Of a stretch of DNA of 64,000 nucleotides, positions 25,819 to 38,008 are shown one piece after another; the stretch's first letter is position 1; every line of letters starts with the position of its first letter. The position numbers were made by a program, and so were the translations under genes. This DNA comes from Carettochelys insculpta. Its lineage: Eukaryota; Chordata; Testudines; Carettochelyidae. The DNA lies in assembly GCF_033958435.1 (NCBI RefSeq), contig NC_134144.1:11278010-11342009 (forward strand). Direction: 5' to 3'. The notes beneath the pieces were generated by a model that saw only the letters and a list, made by a program, of their open reading frames with translations, was not told where the DNA came from and did no database searches.

Positions 25819-27988
25819 CCAAAAGCCTGAATCATTTCATCTGATTAAAAATGCATCATAAGTCAACAGGAAACTTTGCATATCAAAATTTCAAGTGTAG
25901 CTTCTGAGGTTTAATTTTCACTTAGTAACCACATGCCTTTCAGTATTATTCCAACACTTCCTCAAAGTTGCAAAGTAGTCCCAAATGTATGCTCAGGACT
26001 CAAAGACCTTTAACTTGGTAAGTGTCTACACCATTACAAGACTGGAGAAAGGTGTTAGGATAATGGTTGGGCATTAGGTATAAATTTTTTATCACTGAAA
26101 TCTTCTTCAGATCCCAACTGTGGCTCTGGCACTTGTGAAATATTATGGTAGTCCCCCAAATTATTATTTTAGACTTGATACTTGTGTTTTGTGCTTCTAT
26201 ATTTTCACAAAGATCATGAATCCAGAAAAGGATGCCCTTGAGGAAGCATGTGGAAACTTTGATGCCCTTGGACCTATAACTAAGGTCTCACATCTCCTGA
26301 GTGATGATTCCAAATTCTCATGTAGTGAATGCAGAAATCTAAAACAAAATAAACAAACAAACATTATTTGAAAGAAGAGCAGAATATTATTTGGAGAAGA
26401 ATTTGACAGACTGCTATAACTAAATTTGTTCCCAAGAATGCTAGCTGTTTGATCTCTTTGTTGCTGGCACGTCCAAGTTTTGATTCAACTTTCAAACCAA
26501 GTAGAAGAGGATAATGTTAATTTCTTTTACTGGGAAAAGGAAACATTTCTCCTTCCTGGCTTTACAAACCATTTAATCTCTATCTTCTTCCATGACCCTC
26601 CTCTTCCCTCAATCTTCTTACAACTTTCCTAAAACATGCTTTATAAAATTCCCCTTGGAATATGCTTCTCCTGGGTCAGAAGCAGATAATTAATTTTCAC
26701 TCTTACAAAAAATGTTAAAAGATAGGAGGATGAAGAATAGCTGGCCCTCGGGGTATGGGGGGGGATGCTTCCTTTTTTCTTCAGAAAAACTGACACACTA
26801 CATTTTAATGTCATTTTTATTTTTTTAAATAATACTAAAAAGCAGAAGGAAAGGAAGGAAAATAGCCCAATTTACCTCCAAAATTATTAAATGTAAAATG
26901 TAAGTGATTACCTCAGACATGGAGTTATTTAGCTCTAAATCAGCTGAATCAGACCTCGCTTGTACAGAGGCTCTTTTCCTGTAGGGTCACATTACCTTGT
27001 CTGAGCCAACTGCTTAACAGACAATGCAGATGCCCACAACTACTGACTAGCTGAGACAATAAGATGAAACTATTGCTGTCTCATGATATTCCTCCAACCA
27101 ATTCCCTTATGTTATGCAATTTAAATATGTAAAATATCACTCACAAAATGACCAATGATCATTGACTAATTCAAGTAGGAAATATATTGTGCATACCTGT
27201 ATATTTTACTAATAAAAATCAGAGGTGGGAACTGAAGTGCATGGATTCAAATCTAAATTAAATTGAGGCTTCAGGGCTGAGTCAAGGAAATGATATTATG
27301 TTTGGCACCACCACCTTGTAGTTATTCCTAGCTGATTTTTCAACAAAACTTGCAGAAATCTCAGTTGTAACAGCTATTATTGCAAGATTTCTCTTATTTT
27401 GAGCCAAAATTTGATTTCGCCTGTGAGATTTCAACTGCACCCAGACTGCAATTGTAAACCGGGGCCATCTTCCTCCTGCCCAGATTGGCCATGCAACCAT
27501 ACAATCTAAATCCTGATTGTTGATTCTCTCTCAACACCTGCCTTGTAAATTAAAAGGTTAGTTCCAGCAATTATCAATACAAATGCAAGTGGCATCCAAA
27601 GTATAAAATGTACGTAAACGCTGGAATCTTCAGAAGAATATTCTAGTTTTAGTTTTCACTATATTGCTTTACAAATTTACTGTAAATTATGACTGACAAT
27701 AATCAGGATTTTTCCACAGCTCATGTATGTGCTGAGCAGTAGTATGCCAATGTGATCATTTCAGATATAGAACTAAAGGTCAGGGAGACACTGGGTATCC
27801 ATGATGACTGAACCCCAGACTTCAAAAATCTCTAGGATTGGGCAGCTAAGAAATCATGCTCAGTCTCCAAAACACACACACAACTATTTCAGCCAAATTA
27901 AACACGAAGTACCTTGATTCCTGGTCAATGAGAGACTGAAACAAAGCCACTGAACTCATTAGCAACAGCCTAGAGAAATGACCTAGTC
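25815..27988. other. No gene or repeat recognised
   Basis: AT-rich intronic sequence; an 83-residue plus frame at 26120-26371 and a 72-residue minus frame at 27282-27500 have no supporting evidence. Confidence 0.55.
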
Positions 27989-28725
27989 CAGGGGTCTGCA
28001 ACTGAAAACCGTGAGCAGAGCCTTTTTTTCAAATACAGTTACAAAAATCAATCCTTCAAAAGCCGCAGTGCATGTGAATATGAGACAGTCCTTAATAAAT
28101 GATATCAAACCATGCTTTTATCACCCTATTTTAAGAACAGTGCATACACAATAATTTGTACCACTTAGTTGTTACCCTCATCTCCAGGCTTTACCCGCCT
28201 CAGCCCCCAAATCTGCCCCTTCCCCGGGCTTTACCCTCCCCTCCACAAACCAGCTCCCCAGCCCCAGGATTAACGCCCCAAAACTCAACCTCCCCCCACC
28301 TCAGGCTTAACTCACCTCAGCACATGCAGCTCTGCAGCAGCCACAGCCGCCACCTTCCCCCTCTGCTCCCCGCCATCTCCTCCTTCTTGTCACGGCTGCA
28401 TGGCTTCGGCAGGGGCAGGCTCATACACCCCTCCCCACAGCTCTCCTACCAGCTCAGACTTCCGCCCACATGGGGTGGCTCCCTGCCGAGCCGGCTTTCT
28501 CTTCCAGACTCCCTGCGGCAGCTGATTGCTGAGCAGCTCTGGCTGCTACCACAAAAAAAAACTAAATTTCATTGGCTCAATGGCAGGCAACTGGATTTAG
28601 ATTTTTGTTTAAGTGGTGGCAGCCTCCAGAGCTGCAAGAGGAGTCAGCGACAGCAGCTCTCGGAGCCGCGGGTGGCTCCTTAAAGAGCCACGTGCAGCTC
28701 CAGAGCCACAAGTTGCTGACCCCTG
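27989..28725. mobile_element. Non-autonomous hAT-like element (737 bp)
   Basis: The element begins CAGGGGTCTGCAACTG and ends GTTGCTGACCCCTG, which are inverted copies of each other. The interior is GC-rich, with poly-C/CT stretches (28180-28540) that give a long but meaningless open frame. The same family recurs, split, at 49750-55559. No transposase remains. Flanking 8-mers (ACCTAGTC and ACCAGAAT) do not form a convincing duplication, which fits an old copy. Confidence 0.75.
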
Positions 28726-29878
28726 ACCAGAATATGAGAAACGAGCAACATATTTCAGTACACTAAGATATGCTACATTAAAATGTTTGAGCATAGTTTC
28801 TTCTTATATACATATTTTGCTTACAGTTTGCCAATGCATCATTTTAAAAGACCTCTGCCATTACTCACCGAGTGGACTATCAGATGGACAATTATGTGCA
28901 TGGGAAGTTATTTGTATAACTTCCATTTTATTAGGTCAGACTCAATGTAAGATTCCACTTTATTTTAATAAAATATATCTAAGGCTTATAGGTGCGAGAA
29001 CTCCATGAGACAAGTTGCCTGTTCTCCACCTTAGTTTTTAAATTGCACTGTCAAACTTGGTCAGTGAAGTAACTTACTAAGGTTTTACTCTAGTATCTGT
29101 GCAACCAGCTGGTAACGGTGCAGTTTAGGGAACTCATGACTCTACACTACCTTATATGTGTACAATCAAACAACTGCACAATGTAGAAGGTAGTAATGAA
29201 CAATCAGGCCCTAGAACTGTGACTTAAGAGCAAAGGTTTAGTGAGTATTTCAAAACCTTACACCAAAACCTTAACTATATGTCCAGCTCCATCACCAAGC
29301 AAACATCCATCTTTGACACCATGTACGTATTATATATTTTTGTTTGCACATGTTCACAAAAAACAACTACGTCTCTCTTGTAGAGAGCTCTTCAACTAGG
29401 CAAAGTAACATGTTCATAATGGGTAATCCCCATTGCTTCTACTAGATGTACACATTTAAAGTGTGAGTAAACATACCTGTCACTAAAATTTTTACTAATA
29501 CAGCAACTGTTATTTACTAGCTCTTATTAAGTGCCATTAAAAGGTCTAGCTGTCTATCGCAAATAAGAAACATATGTAAATACCTAAAGGTATGTGTGTT
29601 ACTGAAGAAGAATTATTGCACCGTTCTGGAAAGGGAAACAGCCGAGCTGGCTTTTATATTCAAATTCGGCACATTAACACATGGTTTAAATTGTGATGGG
29701 AACTTTCTGAGTCACTATAGGGGGTCGTCTGCATACTTGGCTCAGTCTAATTCTTGACCTTCCCCCACACCCCTCCACTCTGATTTGCTCACCTTGATTA
29801 TCTTTTTCTGATTTGTCCTCCTTGCTTTCTGTTTTTGGTCCTCTGTGCCTTAAATATTGAGTCTGTTCTGGTCTGGCT

Positions 29879-29965
29879 ATGGTCTGAAGAAGTGGGTCTG
29901 TCCCACGAAAGCTCACCTAATAAACTATTTTGCTAGTCTTTAAAGTGCTACTTGACTGCTTTTTG
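29879..29965 (+). repeat. Penelope-like repeat, second subfamily
   Basis: Contains GGTCTGAAGAAGTGGGTCTGTCCCACGAAAGCTCA, then AATAAACTATTTTGCTAGTCTTTAAAGTGCTAC. Its first 35 bases are identical to the minus-strand copy at 59389-59478. It holds the CTGAAGA / GTGGG-CCCAC / GAAA arrangement discussed in the findings. Confidence 0.7.
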
Positions 29966-30732
29966 TTTTCATATGCAAATATGTTTATTGTTGCCCTTTT
30001 ATCTCCACTAATCCCTCCTTGGTACTCAGCACTGCATAAAAACAGTAAAATCTGATATTCAAATAATGCAAGCAACCAAAGAATTAAAAGCATCTCTCTT
30101 CCTAGCATAAGACACTCACCTCCTTTTTTCAGTTAATCAACTCATTGTACTGAAATCTTGTTGAATAGTTGCACATAATTTTTAAAACCTGCTTCTGAAG
30201 TAGATACAGATTCCTTTTGGCACATATACCATAGCATACTGCACAATAAAGGTAAAAGAAAAGCTAGTGCAGGACCGAGAAACAAGAGAAAAATCAAGAC
30301 GAAAGAGCAGCTTTTGTTAACTTGACAGTCCTCGGCTAGTTGCATGCTATTCTTTATCCAAGATACTTTAAAAGTAGTAATTTTTTTATGGTTTAGAACT
30401 GCCAGACAGCTTCGCTTTCTAAAGCGCCTCACACCAACAACTTCAAAACTAACTCACTCCAGATGTCCCTATGATCATCTCATCAGACATCAAAAGCAGT
30501 ACACTGACAAGCTCTCACTGATTATAAGTATTCTGTATATGTTTCCACAGAGTAAACACACATACATACACACACACTTGCTACTTTAAAAATACAATTC
30601 ATCTAAATCAGAGTTCTATTTTAAAACACACAAGCAATTCTGAGGAGTCCTCTGTCTCCTGAGGGACAAAAAAAAATATTTTAAATCTTCCCAAATTTTT
30701 CTGTACACTTTCTGACAAACATTTCAAGACTA

Positions 30733-30825
30733 GTAACAGAGAGGGAGCCATGCTAGTCTATATAATATCAAAACAAAAAAGCAGTCAAGTAGCACTTTAA
30801 AGACTAACAAAATAATTTAAATTTC
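30733..30825 (-). repeat. Penelope-like repeat, second subfamily, truncated
   Basis: The plus-strand text AGGGAGCCATGCTAGTCTATATAATATC...AAGCAGTCAAGTAGCACTTTAAAGACTAACAAAAT is the reverse of the 29879 unit plus its distal end. The part carrying the GAAGAAGTGGGTC segment is missing. Confidence 0.6.
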
Positions 30826-31065
30826 AAGACTAACGATTAAATTGGATTATTAATAAGAGACCTTGATACTGAAAATGTTCATATACTATAAGCTCCCTAT
30901 AACCATGTAATTCTCTGTGGAGAGGACTGGGTGATGTGCTACATCAGTGTACCACAATCTTGCCTCTTCCTCCACCACACTCATACCACCCTTGCTGTCC
31001 TTGGCTAAGAAAGTGTTCTACCACGTTCCTTGGGGACTTCTTACAAAGAGGAGATACACAGTACA

Positions 31066-32007
31066 CTCGTGGTTCTCAAACTATGAGGCATGGGAGATAC
31101 CCAGGGATGTGCAACTAGCCTGTCTTTTGTTGGCCAGGGATGTAGTTATTCTGGAGCATACCCAGTGCTCCACTGAGCACAAAGTAGGGGCAAAAGGAAC
31201 CAGAGCTGCTCCTGTGGCAAGAAGGTGGACTCCATATGGCTCCTGCCCTGAGAGACATGCTGCTTCCTCCATGGCACCAGTGCAGTTACAGTCTAAGCAA
31301 ATAACTGGTCCCAGCTGGGGGTGACCTTGCTTGGACTTGGCCTGCCCTAATTCTGTAGGGGGTTACCCAGCATCATCAATTTTGTGCTGTGCCAAACCCA
31401 CTTGGACCTTTGCTGGTGGACCTCTGAACGCCTCAAACCCAGCCCCTGGGCTGGCGCCTGCCTAGAAGCACCAACTGCACTAAAAAAAGGGCTCTCCGCC
31501 TGTGAGTGCAATGTTCATGAATCCTGTTCTTTATCCTGCGTGCAAATTGGGAAAAGGGGAGATGCCACACAAACCGTGGGTGTTACAATTTCCTAAAATG
31601 ACTAGGCAGTGTTGTTTTAGAGCCTGTGATTGGCACTCTTTTGAGCAGAACCGTGAGATAACACAAAAAGGTGATTTATGAAATTAATACTTATGACACG
31701 AACATGCAGTGATATGAACAGCAAAGTAACAAACTGACCAGTCAATACCACACCTCATCTGGAACTGGAAGAACACAATCAAGCAGCAGGGCCAAAAAAT
31801 AAAACCCACATATACATTTCAGAGTAATGAACACCCTTAATTCCCAAGGTGATCATAACTCTGAGGTTCTATTGCATACTAATTTATTACTTCTTGCAAG
31901 CTACAGCATTTTTAGTTATTTTTGTTGCCTCAGTAAAGTATGGGAAATGGATATCGTTTTTTCCCAGGCTTAGGGAGGCTCACTGTAGCAAAGTTTGAGA
32001 ATATCTA
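31066..32007. mobile_element. hAT-like non-autonomous element (about 0.94 kb)
   Basis: The left end CTCGTGGTTCTCAAACTATG and right end CAAAGTTTGAGAATATCTA are inverted and of the GTGGTTCTCAAACTTTG type typical of hAT elements. The interior (31100-31600) is GC-rich and its frames show no transposase. Exact ends and duplication are uncertain. Confidence 0.6.
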
Positions 32008-32639
32008 CAATACAGTAACAGCCCCTTTTCGTCCTATGTAAAAGTTTAATCAAGTTGACTCAGTACTAGATAAATCTCAGAATATCAGGCTAGTTTAATC
32101 TCTCTCTCACCTTTGTTACTACAAAGAAAAATAACATTTGAAGTGCATAAGAGTCAGAGGTACACATAATAAATACAAAGAACACTTCATAGTTATACTA
32201 CTTATAATAGATATAAAGTATTCTTGGGTTACATCTACACAGCACGCTAAGTCTGGGATCTGACTCGGCATTAAGCCCAAGCTCTCATTCTAGCCACACA
32301 GAAATTAGTCTAATTCATGTCAGGGAACCCTCTGGACTGAGACCCATCAACCCTGCATGCAGGTGGGTCAGAGACTGACCCCTGCGGTGACACTGGACAA
32401 AGCCAAAGGCATTTTTCAATTTGGACAGAGCTCAAGTCTTCAAAGTCAGCTATGGAGAATCTTCTAACACTAAAACAACAGTCTTTCAATCCCAAAACAT
32501 TTTGTTTCAGGAATGCAAAGCAACCTCCTTGTTTAAATGCAGCTGCTCAGCATTTAGCCCTTCATTTCAATCCATATGGTTCAATGGGAAAAAGAGTCAA
32601 TGCTCGCGTATTACCTGTCAGTTCATGTATTAACTATGG

Positions 32640-33000
32640 CCAGCAGTAAAAAGTTCTCCATCAAACATGTTGATAACTGGCAAAAGGAATACAGACTGAT
32701 TCTGGTCCACATGTTGCATGAAGCAAGCAAAACATTCGACTTCAGAAAGAACACAGCATAGCTACAGAATGATATGCATGCAACTGAAAGCACAGCTGAT
32801 TGATCAGACAGCAGAACAATGCAGCAAGAAAATCAAGTGGCTGAAGACAGACTACCACAAAGGCAAGGATTCCAATGGCACTCCTCGGAATGGCCTCTCT
32901 TCCTACCTGTTTTAGGAGGAATTTGACCAGGTACTGGGAACTGTGGCAAGCACTAAACCCACAGTAGTGCACAACAATTTGCTGAATGGGGATGTCAGCC
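32640..33000 (+). pseudogene. Harbinger Myb/SANT-like protein fragment
   Basis: The plus strand encodes QTAEQCSKKIKWLKTDYHKG followed, past a stop at about 32913-32915, by EEFDQVLGT. This is the third-helix and tail pattern of the Harbinger Myb/SANT-like domain (compare RSKVKELRQGYARAW and FYRELRAILG in the 53.6-54.3 kb gene). Upstream pieces (NWQKEYRLILVHMLHEA) are frameshifted. It has no start and is not functional. Confidence 0.65.
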
Positions 33001-33539
33001 TAAAACACCTCCACCATCATAGGCACCACTGGAAGAGAGGTAGATGAAGTACAAGAAGTGGCCTAGGTGTGAAGGGTGGTAACAGAAGAGGCTATGCTAT
33101 CAGAACCACGTCAGCACATCCTCAAAGAGCTATTTGCAGATGGGCCTTGGCAGCCTACTGCAGAAATGGCATCAAAACAAAAAGGTGCTAGAGCTGGAGT
33201 CCAAGCCTGAGACTGGCAAGTTTCTGCTGCCATATTTGTTTTTACTGACATGCAAGTGAAAGGAATTTCTGGCATATGGTCCCATTAAGTTATTAATAGA
33301 AGCTGTGGTTTCGGTGTGCTTCCATAAAGTGCAGACTCCATGCCATTCCGCTAGAACCATCCCCCCAACTTTTCCTGCACACCACTCGGGATTCAAAGCG
33401 GACAGCAGAAAAGACGAAAACGAGTAAAATCAATTACAATTAAACTTTGATTAATTACTCACTGACTGTTTTAAATACTGGTTGTGACTCCACAATTAAC
33501 AACTTCACATGCCCGTCCCATGTAATGCAGCATACTTTA

Positions 33540-33900
33540 CACATCAGCCACAGAGGGGTACTGATTGCCTTGGCTACCTGGACGACAGCAGCCCCAGTGT
33601 AGGCTTGCCCACTCCGAACTGATTGCCCAGTGACTGGTAGCCTTCCAGCACTGCAAGCTTCCACACAGCTATTGCCACAGGCTTCTGAATTGCCAGAACG
33701 GTCCCACCCCTCAGCCATTTCACGGTACCAGAACCTCTGCTCCACTGTGTACAAACCATTGAGTGCAGCCAGTATCTCCCCATCCCTCCTCCCCAGTTTC
33801 TCCATTTCATGTATGTCCATGTCTTCCTCAGAATCTTCATTGCTCTCATGGCTGCTTAAGCACTGCACATACCACAGCACAATGCGTGAGGAGCTCATAA
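33540..33900 (-). pseudogene. Harbinger transposase exon 1 fragment
   Basis: The minus strand encodes an acidic start (SNEDSEEDMDIHEMEKLGRRD), then EILAALNGLYTVEQRFWYREM. After a gap and frameshift come KPVAIAVWKLA and GYQSLGNQFGVGKP. The last two segments align to AVWKLATPDSYRSVGQQFGVGKAT in the transposase at 51.4 kb. About 45 residues between them are deleted and exon 2 with the catalytic residues is absent, so it cannot be active. The acidic leader differs from the other element, suggesting a different Harbinger family. Confidence 0.75.
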
Positions 33901-34764
33901 CAATAATCTGTACAGGTTTTGCCCTAGCCTTGTAATGGCATCTGCATGGGTATGACAAAAAAGGGGCAAAACAATTACTTTCCAAAGGGAGAGGAAGGAG
34001 ACAAGTGTCCTAAGACACTGACGACACACACTTACATTGACCTGCAGCACATTTTTGTCCCATCACACACTGGGACGGACACCCACAATTCAACAGGGCA
34101 AGAGGAACTGTGGGACAAGTGCCCACAGTGCACTGCTGACAAAGTCAAACCTGGCAACGCTGATGGGGGCACACGCTTTAGGTGCCAATGTGGACATGCA
34201 CCTTCAACTTCACAAAACCAGGTGTTAGAAAAATCAGTCTGAACAAAGTTGACCTAATTCCCTAGTGTAGGCATACCCTCACTTCCTCATTAGAGAGCCA
34301 TTTATGAACTAGGCCTTTAAGTGTAATATGGGTAGGTTGGATAGAGTAGTTGACCATGTAGCTGTGATAATAGGTTCAGAAGGAGAGGCAGCAGAATTGG
34401 TGTGCAAATTGACATTCTGGTAAGGAAAGGGTATCACACCTGTCTGGGCCATGTAGGAGACATTAGGATGAATCCGACACAGTCCTTCCACTGGACGATG
34501 AATGCATTTCCCAGGGAGTGTTTCCCTAGTCCTGCTCTGGAGCAAAATTTGGGACACATCTTACTGGCTTCAGTTGCAAAGTAGTACTACCCATGCTTAA
34601 CACTAAAGAAAAACAAGATTAGACATTAAATGAACAAAAATGTATGCAGAGTACTTTATTTACCAACAACAGTAATACTGTACACTGTAAGCATATTGTA
34701 TTTGTTGTATTTATTTGTATTTGCTTTCACTTGACTCTACTTGTGGAAAACATAACTAAAATTT

Positions 34765-34835
34765 ACTTATGGTTAAAATGCCGGTTATTTGAGAATTCTG
34801 GATGATAGAATGTCAGTTGAGAGAATTTACTGTAC
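34765..34835 (-). mobile_element. Tigger-like element, one terminus only
   Basis: Read on the minus strand this begins ACAGTAAATTCTCTCAACTGACATTC and continues ATCCAGAATTCTCAAATAACCGGCA, the layout of a Tigger-like end with the TATCCGGCA-type motif also seen at 40364. No partner end was found to the left, so it is a truncated copy lying 150 bp from another Tigger-like element. Confidence 0.55.
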
Positions 34836-34991
34836 ATTATGAGCGACCATGTACTATAGGGATGAGATCTCTGCACTTGTGCAGTGCTTACAACATGGTG
34901 AGGAAAAACGGGAAAAGAGAAAACCCAGCATTTTAGTTTTCTGTGTTGGGTGGGAAGGTTGAGGGAAAAGGAAAAAGAAGTTCTCTAACTA

Positions 34992-35791
34992 CAGTAGACC
35001 CCCGACTTGCGTGGACTCGACTTAGGCATTTTTATATTAACACGAGTCGAGTTGAGGGGAGACCCTGCTTCCGTGTGCCCTGCCGTGCCACTTACCTGCG
35101 AGCGACCTGCCTGCCAGCAACATTCTGCCGGCTGGCTCAGGGGCTCCTCAGGAGGCAGCTCCTGGCTCGCGGCCACCTGGGATTGCAGCACCGGGGGCAG
35201 AGGCGAGCAGGCACAGCAAGCATGGTGCATGGGCAAATGCCAGAGGGGGCTCGCAGCCCTGCTGCTCCAGCCGGTGGCTCCAGACCCCCCGCGGGCAGGT
35301 GAGCAGGTGGGGGCCAGGTAAGGAAAGGGGCGGGGCTGCCTCCTCTTCCAGCCACCATTCTCTCAGTGCAGTGTGGCCATAGCTCCCCTGCCACCCCCCA
35401 GCCCTCACCCCTCCATGGAGCCTCTAATGGCGTGGAGCCTGCAGCGGCCAGCAGGAGTAGAGCAGCCCCAGCACCATGCATGGTGAGAGAGCTGAGGGGC
35501 GGCTGCGCATGCATGTAAGGCTGAGGGAGATGAGAGGCACCAGGCCGCCTCATCTTTCTGCTCCTCCCAGAGCTGGGGCTGGCTGGGTGGGCTGGGACTG
35601 AACGGGGCGGGGGGTAGGGGCATGTGGCCTTCTGTACCCCATCCAGCTCCCAGCCCCGTTGCTGCCGAAGATTCCCCCGCACCACTCCCTGTTGGTGGAG
35701 CTGGCGGCCCTGCCCCCAACTCGAGTTGCACAAAATTCGAATTACGCCTTGTTCCCAGGAACGTAATTCTCACACAAGTTGGGGGTTCTTG
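34992..35791. mobile_element. Tigger-like non-autonomous element, family C (800 bp)
   Basis: The left end CAGTAGACCCCCGACTTGCGTG and the right end CACACAAGTTGGGGGTTCTTG are inverted copies flanked by TA (34990-34991, 35792-35793). The inside is extremely GC-rich and shows overlapping open frames on both strands without recognisable domains. Second inverted motifs (GAGTCGAGTTGAGG near 35045 and CTCGAGTTGCACAAAATTCGAATTACG near 35720) extend the terminal repeat. Confidence 0.78.
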
Positions 35792-36172
35792 TAAAGAGAG
35801 GGTAAGAACAAAAACAAAAATTCTAGCTAAGGCAGATGAAAGCAAAAGTATCTCAGACAAGGCTGTGGAGCTCTGTCTTAGGTCACTTATGGTGGAGAAG
35901 GACTTGAGGAGACTGGTTGCTCACACCCGGTATGGACACATGGCTGGAGCATGAGGCAGGCTCCACTCACGTGCAATCAGTATGTATACTGCTATAGAAA
36001 CCTCCAAGTGAAGTTGTATTGACCCCTGCAGTGGAGCACCCAAAGGGTTCTCTTGAAGAAGAATAAATAATTGGCCCTGCTAAGCATGTTGGACAGAGGT
36101 TTCATCCATTTAAAACAAAGCCACATGAAAAAAGCTTCATTGCAATGCAGTTTCCTAGCTCTAGTTTTCTCA

Positions 36173-37115
36173 GGCTACATCTACACTATGAGATAAATTC
36201 GAATTTAAGGCAGTTAGCTCGATATTACCACACGACTGTCTTCACTGTAAATACCATTAGCTTGATTTAGGGATCACTAATAATGTCAGAACTGGCTGGG
36301 GGTAGCGTCAAGTTCGAATTTAAAAGTTCAAATAAAGGCCAGTGTGGAAGTGCCATGTCTTAAAATAAAATGTATTAGCCTCCAGAGATGTCTCATATGC
36401 ACCCCACAGTGCCCCCACAGTGTTCTGCTCTGGCCGCTGCTCTCCAGGTGCACAGGAATTCAATTTGGGACCAGGAACCCCATGGCTGTGAGGTCATATT
36501 TGTATGAGAGGCTGAGAAACATCTTTCCTCCTTTGCTATTAGCTCTGTGAGCACATCTACCCATTACACATAGCCCCAACATGGTTCTGTCTCAACCTCT
36601 CCTAGCTGAGCACTTGGTATTTTTTTCTGCACTGCCTGAAGCCAGCCGCTGCCCCATCGCACCAGAGGGCAACAAGGTCGTTGTGGGGGTCATGCTTATA
36701 TGAGAAGACAAGAAACTTCTTCTCAGCAGTTTATGTTTTGTGCATGTGCCCCTTCTTCTTCCCCCACAGGCACCATGCAGTCATGGTCTTTCCCCCGCTC
36801 AACCACACCATGTGGCTAGCCCCCAACTCAATAAAAGGACATCCCTGCCATTCGATGCTGCACGTCCCGGCTTGCATGTCGTGAGGGCTCCAAGCACAGG
36901 TAAGATTTCCAGCAGCTTGCAGCCGCCAGAAAACTGTGGGATAGGTTGCCACAGTGCACTGCTGCAACAGTTGATGTTTGCCAATTGAGGGTGGCAGCAA
37001 TAAGTTGACTTTGTGAGGAGCACTTGGGGAGGTGAGGACAGTCAAATTTATAAAATCCAGCATTACACCACATATATTAATAAATTCAAATTTATCTCAC
37101 AGTATAGACATAGCC
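36173..37115. mobile_element. Harbinger-type non-autonomous element (943 bp)
   Basis: The left terminal GGCTACATCTACACTATGAG, continuing ATAAATTCGAATTTA, is inverted at the right end (TAAATTCAAATTTATCTCACAGTATAGACATAGCC). Flanking triplets are TCA (36170-36172) and TTA (37116-37118), close to the TWA duplication of Harbingers. The interior has no recognisable protein. Confidence 0.82.
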
Positions 37116-37241
37116 TTAGATTCCACCTTGAACCACTGGAGATACCAATCGGACAACTTATTCTAAAATCACTGAATCCAAATGGCCTATTCTGCCCTCC
37201 AGTAGTTTAAAAAGAATGTGATTAAACACACAGAATGTTTC

Positions 37242-37245
<4 letters not shown>

Positions 37246-37273
<28 letters not shown>
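37246..37273. repeat. Poly-T tract (28 T), possible minus-strand poly-A tail
   Basis: A 28-base T run is followed by TAAAACGCCTTTTTATTG. Read on the minus strand this is CAATAAAAAGGCGTTTTA and then the A-run, so an AATAAA lies about 15 bases before the A-tract. That is the layout of a retroposed 3' end. No source transcript was recognised. Confidence 0.7.
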
Positions 37274-37279
<6 letters not shown>

Positions 37280-38008
37280 CCTTTTTATTGTGGAAGAAGC
37301 TATTGCTAATCTACATGTCAAATAAAAGCATTAATTTACACCAGTGTTTACATGTCTATATAAAATGTTGTGGAACAAACAACTGAGTTGGGCTGATACA
37401 TGCGCATATGCACACACTTTATGCTAGTCCTCAGGCACTTAATCATAAAGGTTGATACTTTAAAATCACAATTAACGGTGGAAGAACTGGAGGACGTTTT
37501 GACCCTTTTTAACAAGGGCTTGAAACATGAAAAGGTTCTGATTAAATATGAACTTTATCCAAAATTGCAAATTACATATCCACAATACATAAAATGAAAC
37601 CAGTTTTGACATGTTTAATGAAAAATTCAGGCTGGGTTGAGCCACGGGAGCAGCTCTTAAATTGATTGGACTCTAATCTTTAAAAGATGAGTTAAATGAA
37701 AGTTAAGCAGCCCACTGATTAACTCGGAGGGCAGCTAAACACCTTCTGGGAACAAGGCAACTTAAAGGAAGTCAGAATGCATCCTCAAAGCGGGACAGAG
37801 AATTCCTGGGTGGGGTGGAATCCTGGACTTGCTGAAATCAGTGGAAAAACTCCCCTGTACTTCACTGGGGCCAGGCTCTCTCACAGTGAGCCTAGTTTGT
37901 GGGTTTAATCAAACTATGGTATTAAAATTATGATTTTGGATTCAGATTTTAGTTGTAATATTTCATCCATCAATGCTGAGAATGGATTTCAGATTCTTTT
38001 GCTTTACA

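Larger units (their letters stand above)
32226..34278. mobile_element. Old, internally deleted PIF/Harbinger transposon (2.05 kb)
   Basis: The left end GGGTTACATCTACACAGC and the right end read inward GGGTATGCCTACACTAGG are related inverted repeats of the Harbinger TACATCTACAC type. Inside are a decayed Myb/SANT-like fragment on the plus strand and a decayed transposase exon on the minus strand, convergent as in the 50.7-54.7 kb element but in the opposite order. Target duplications are no longer clear. Much of the transposase (all of exon 2) is missing. Confidence 0.72.

Noticed and set aside
28156..28683. 175-residue plus-strand open frame
   Set aside because: Interior of a hAT-like non-autonomous element; proline- and serine-rich translation of a C/T-rich tract.
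35137..35733. 198-residue minus-strand open frame
   Set aside because: Lies wholly inside the GC-rich Tigger-like element; composition is low-complexity (Pro, Ala, Gly) and no domain is visible.
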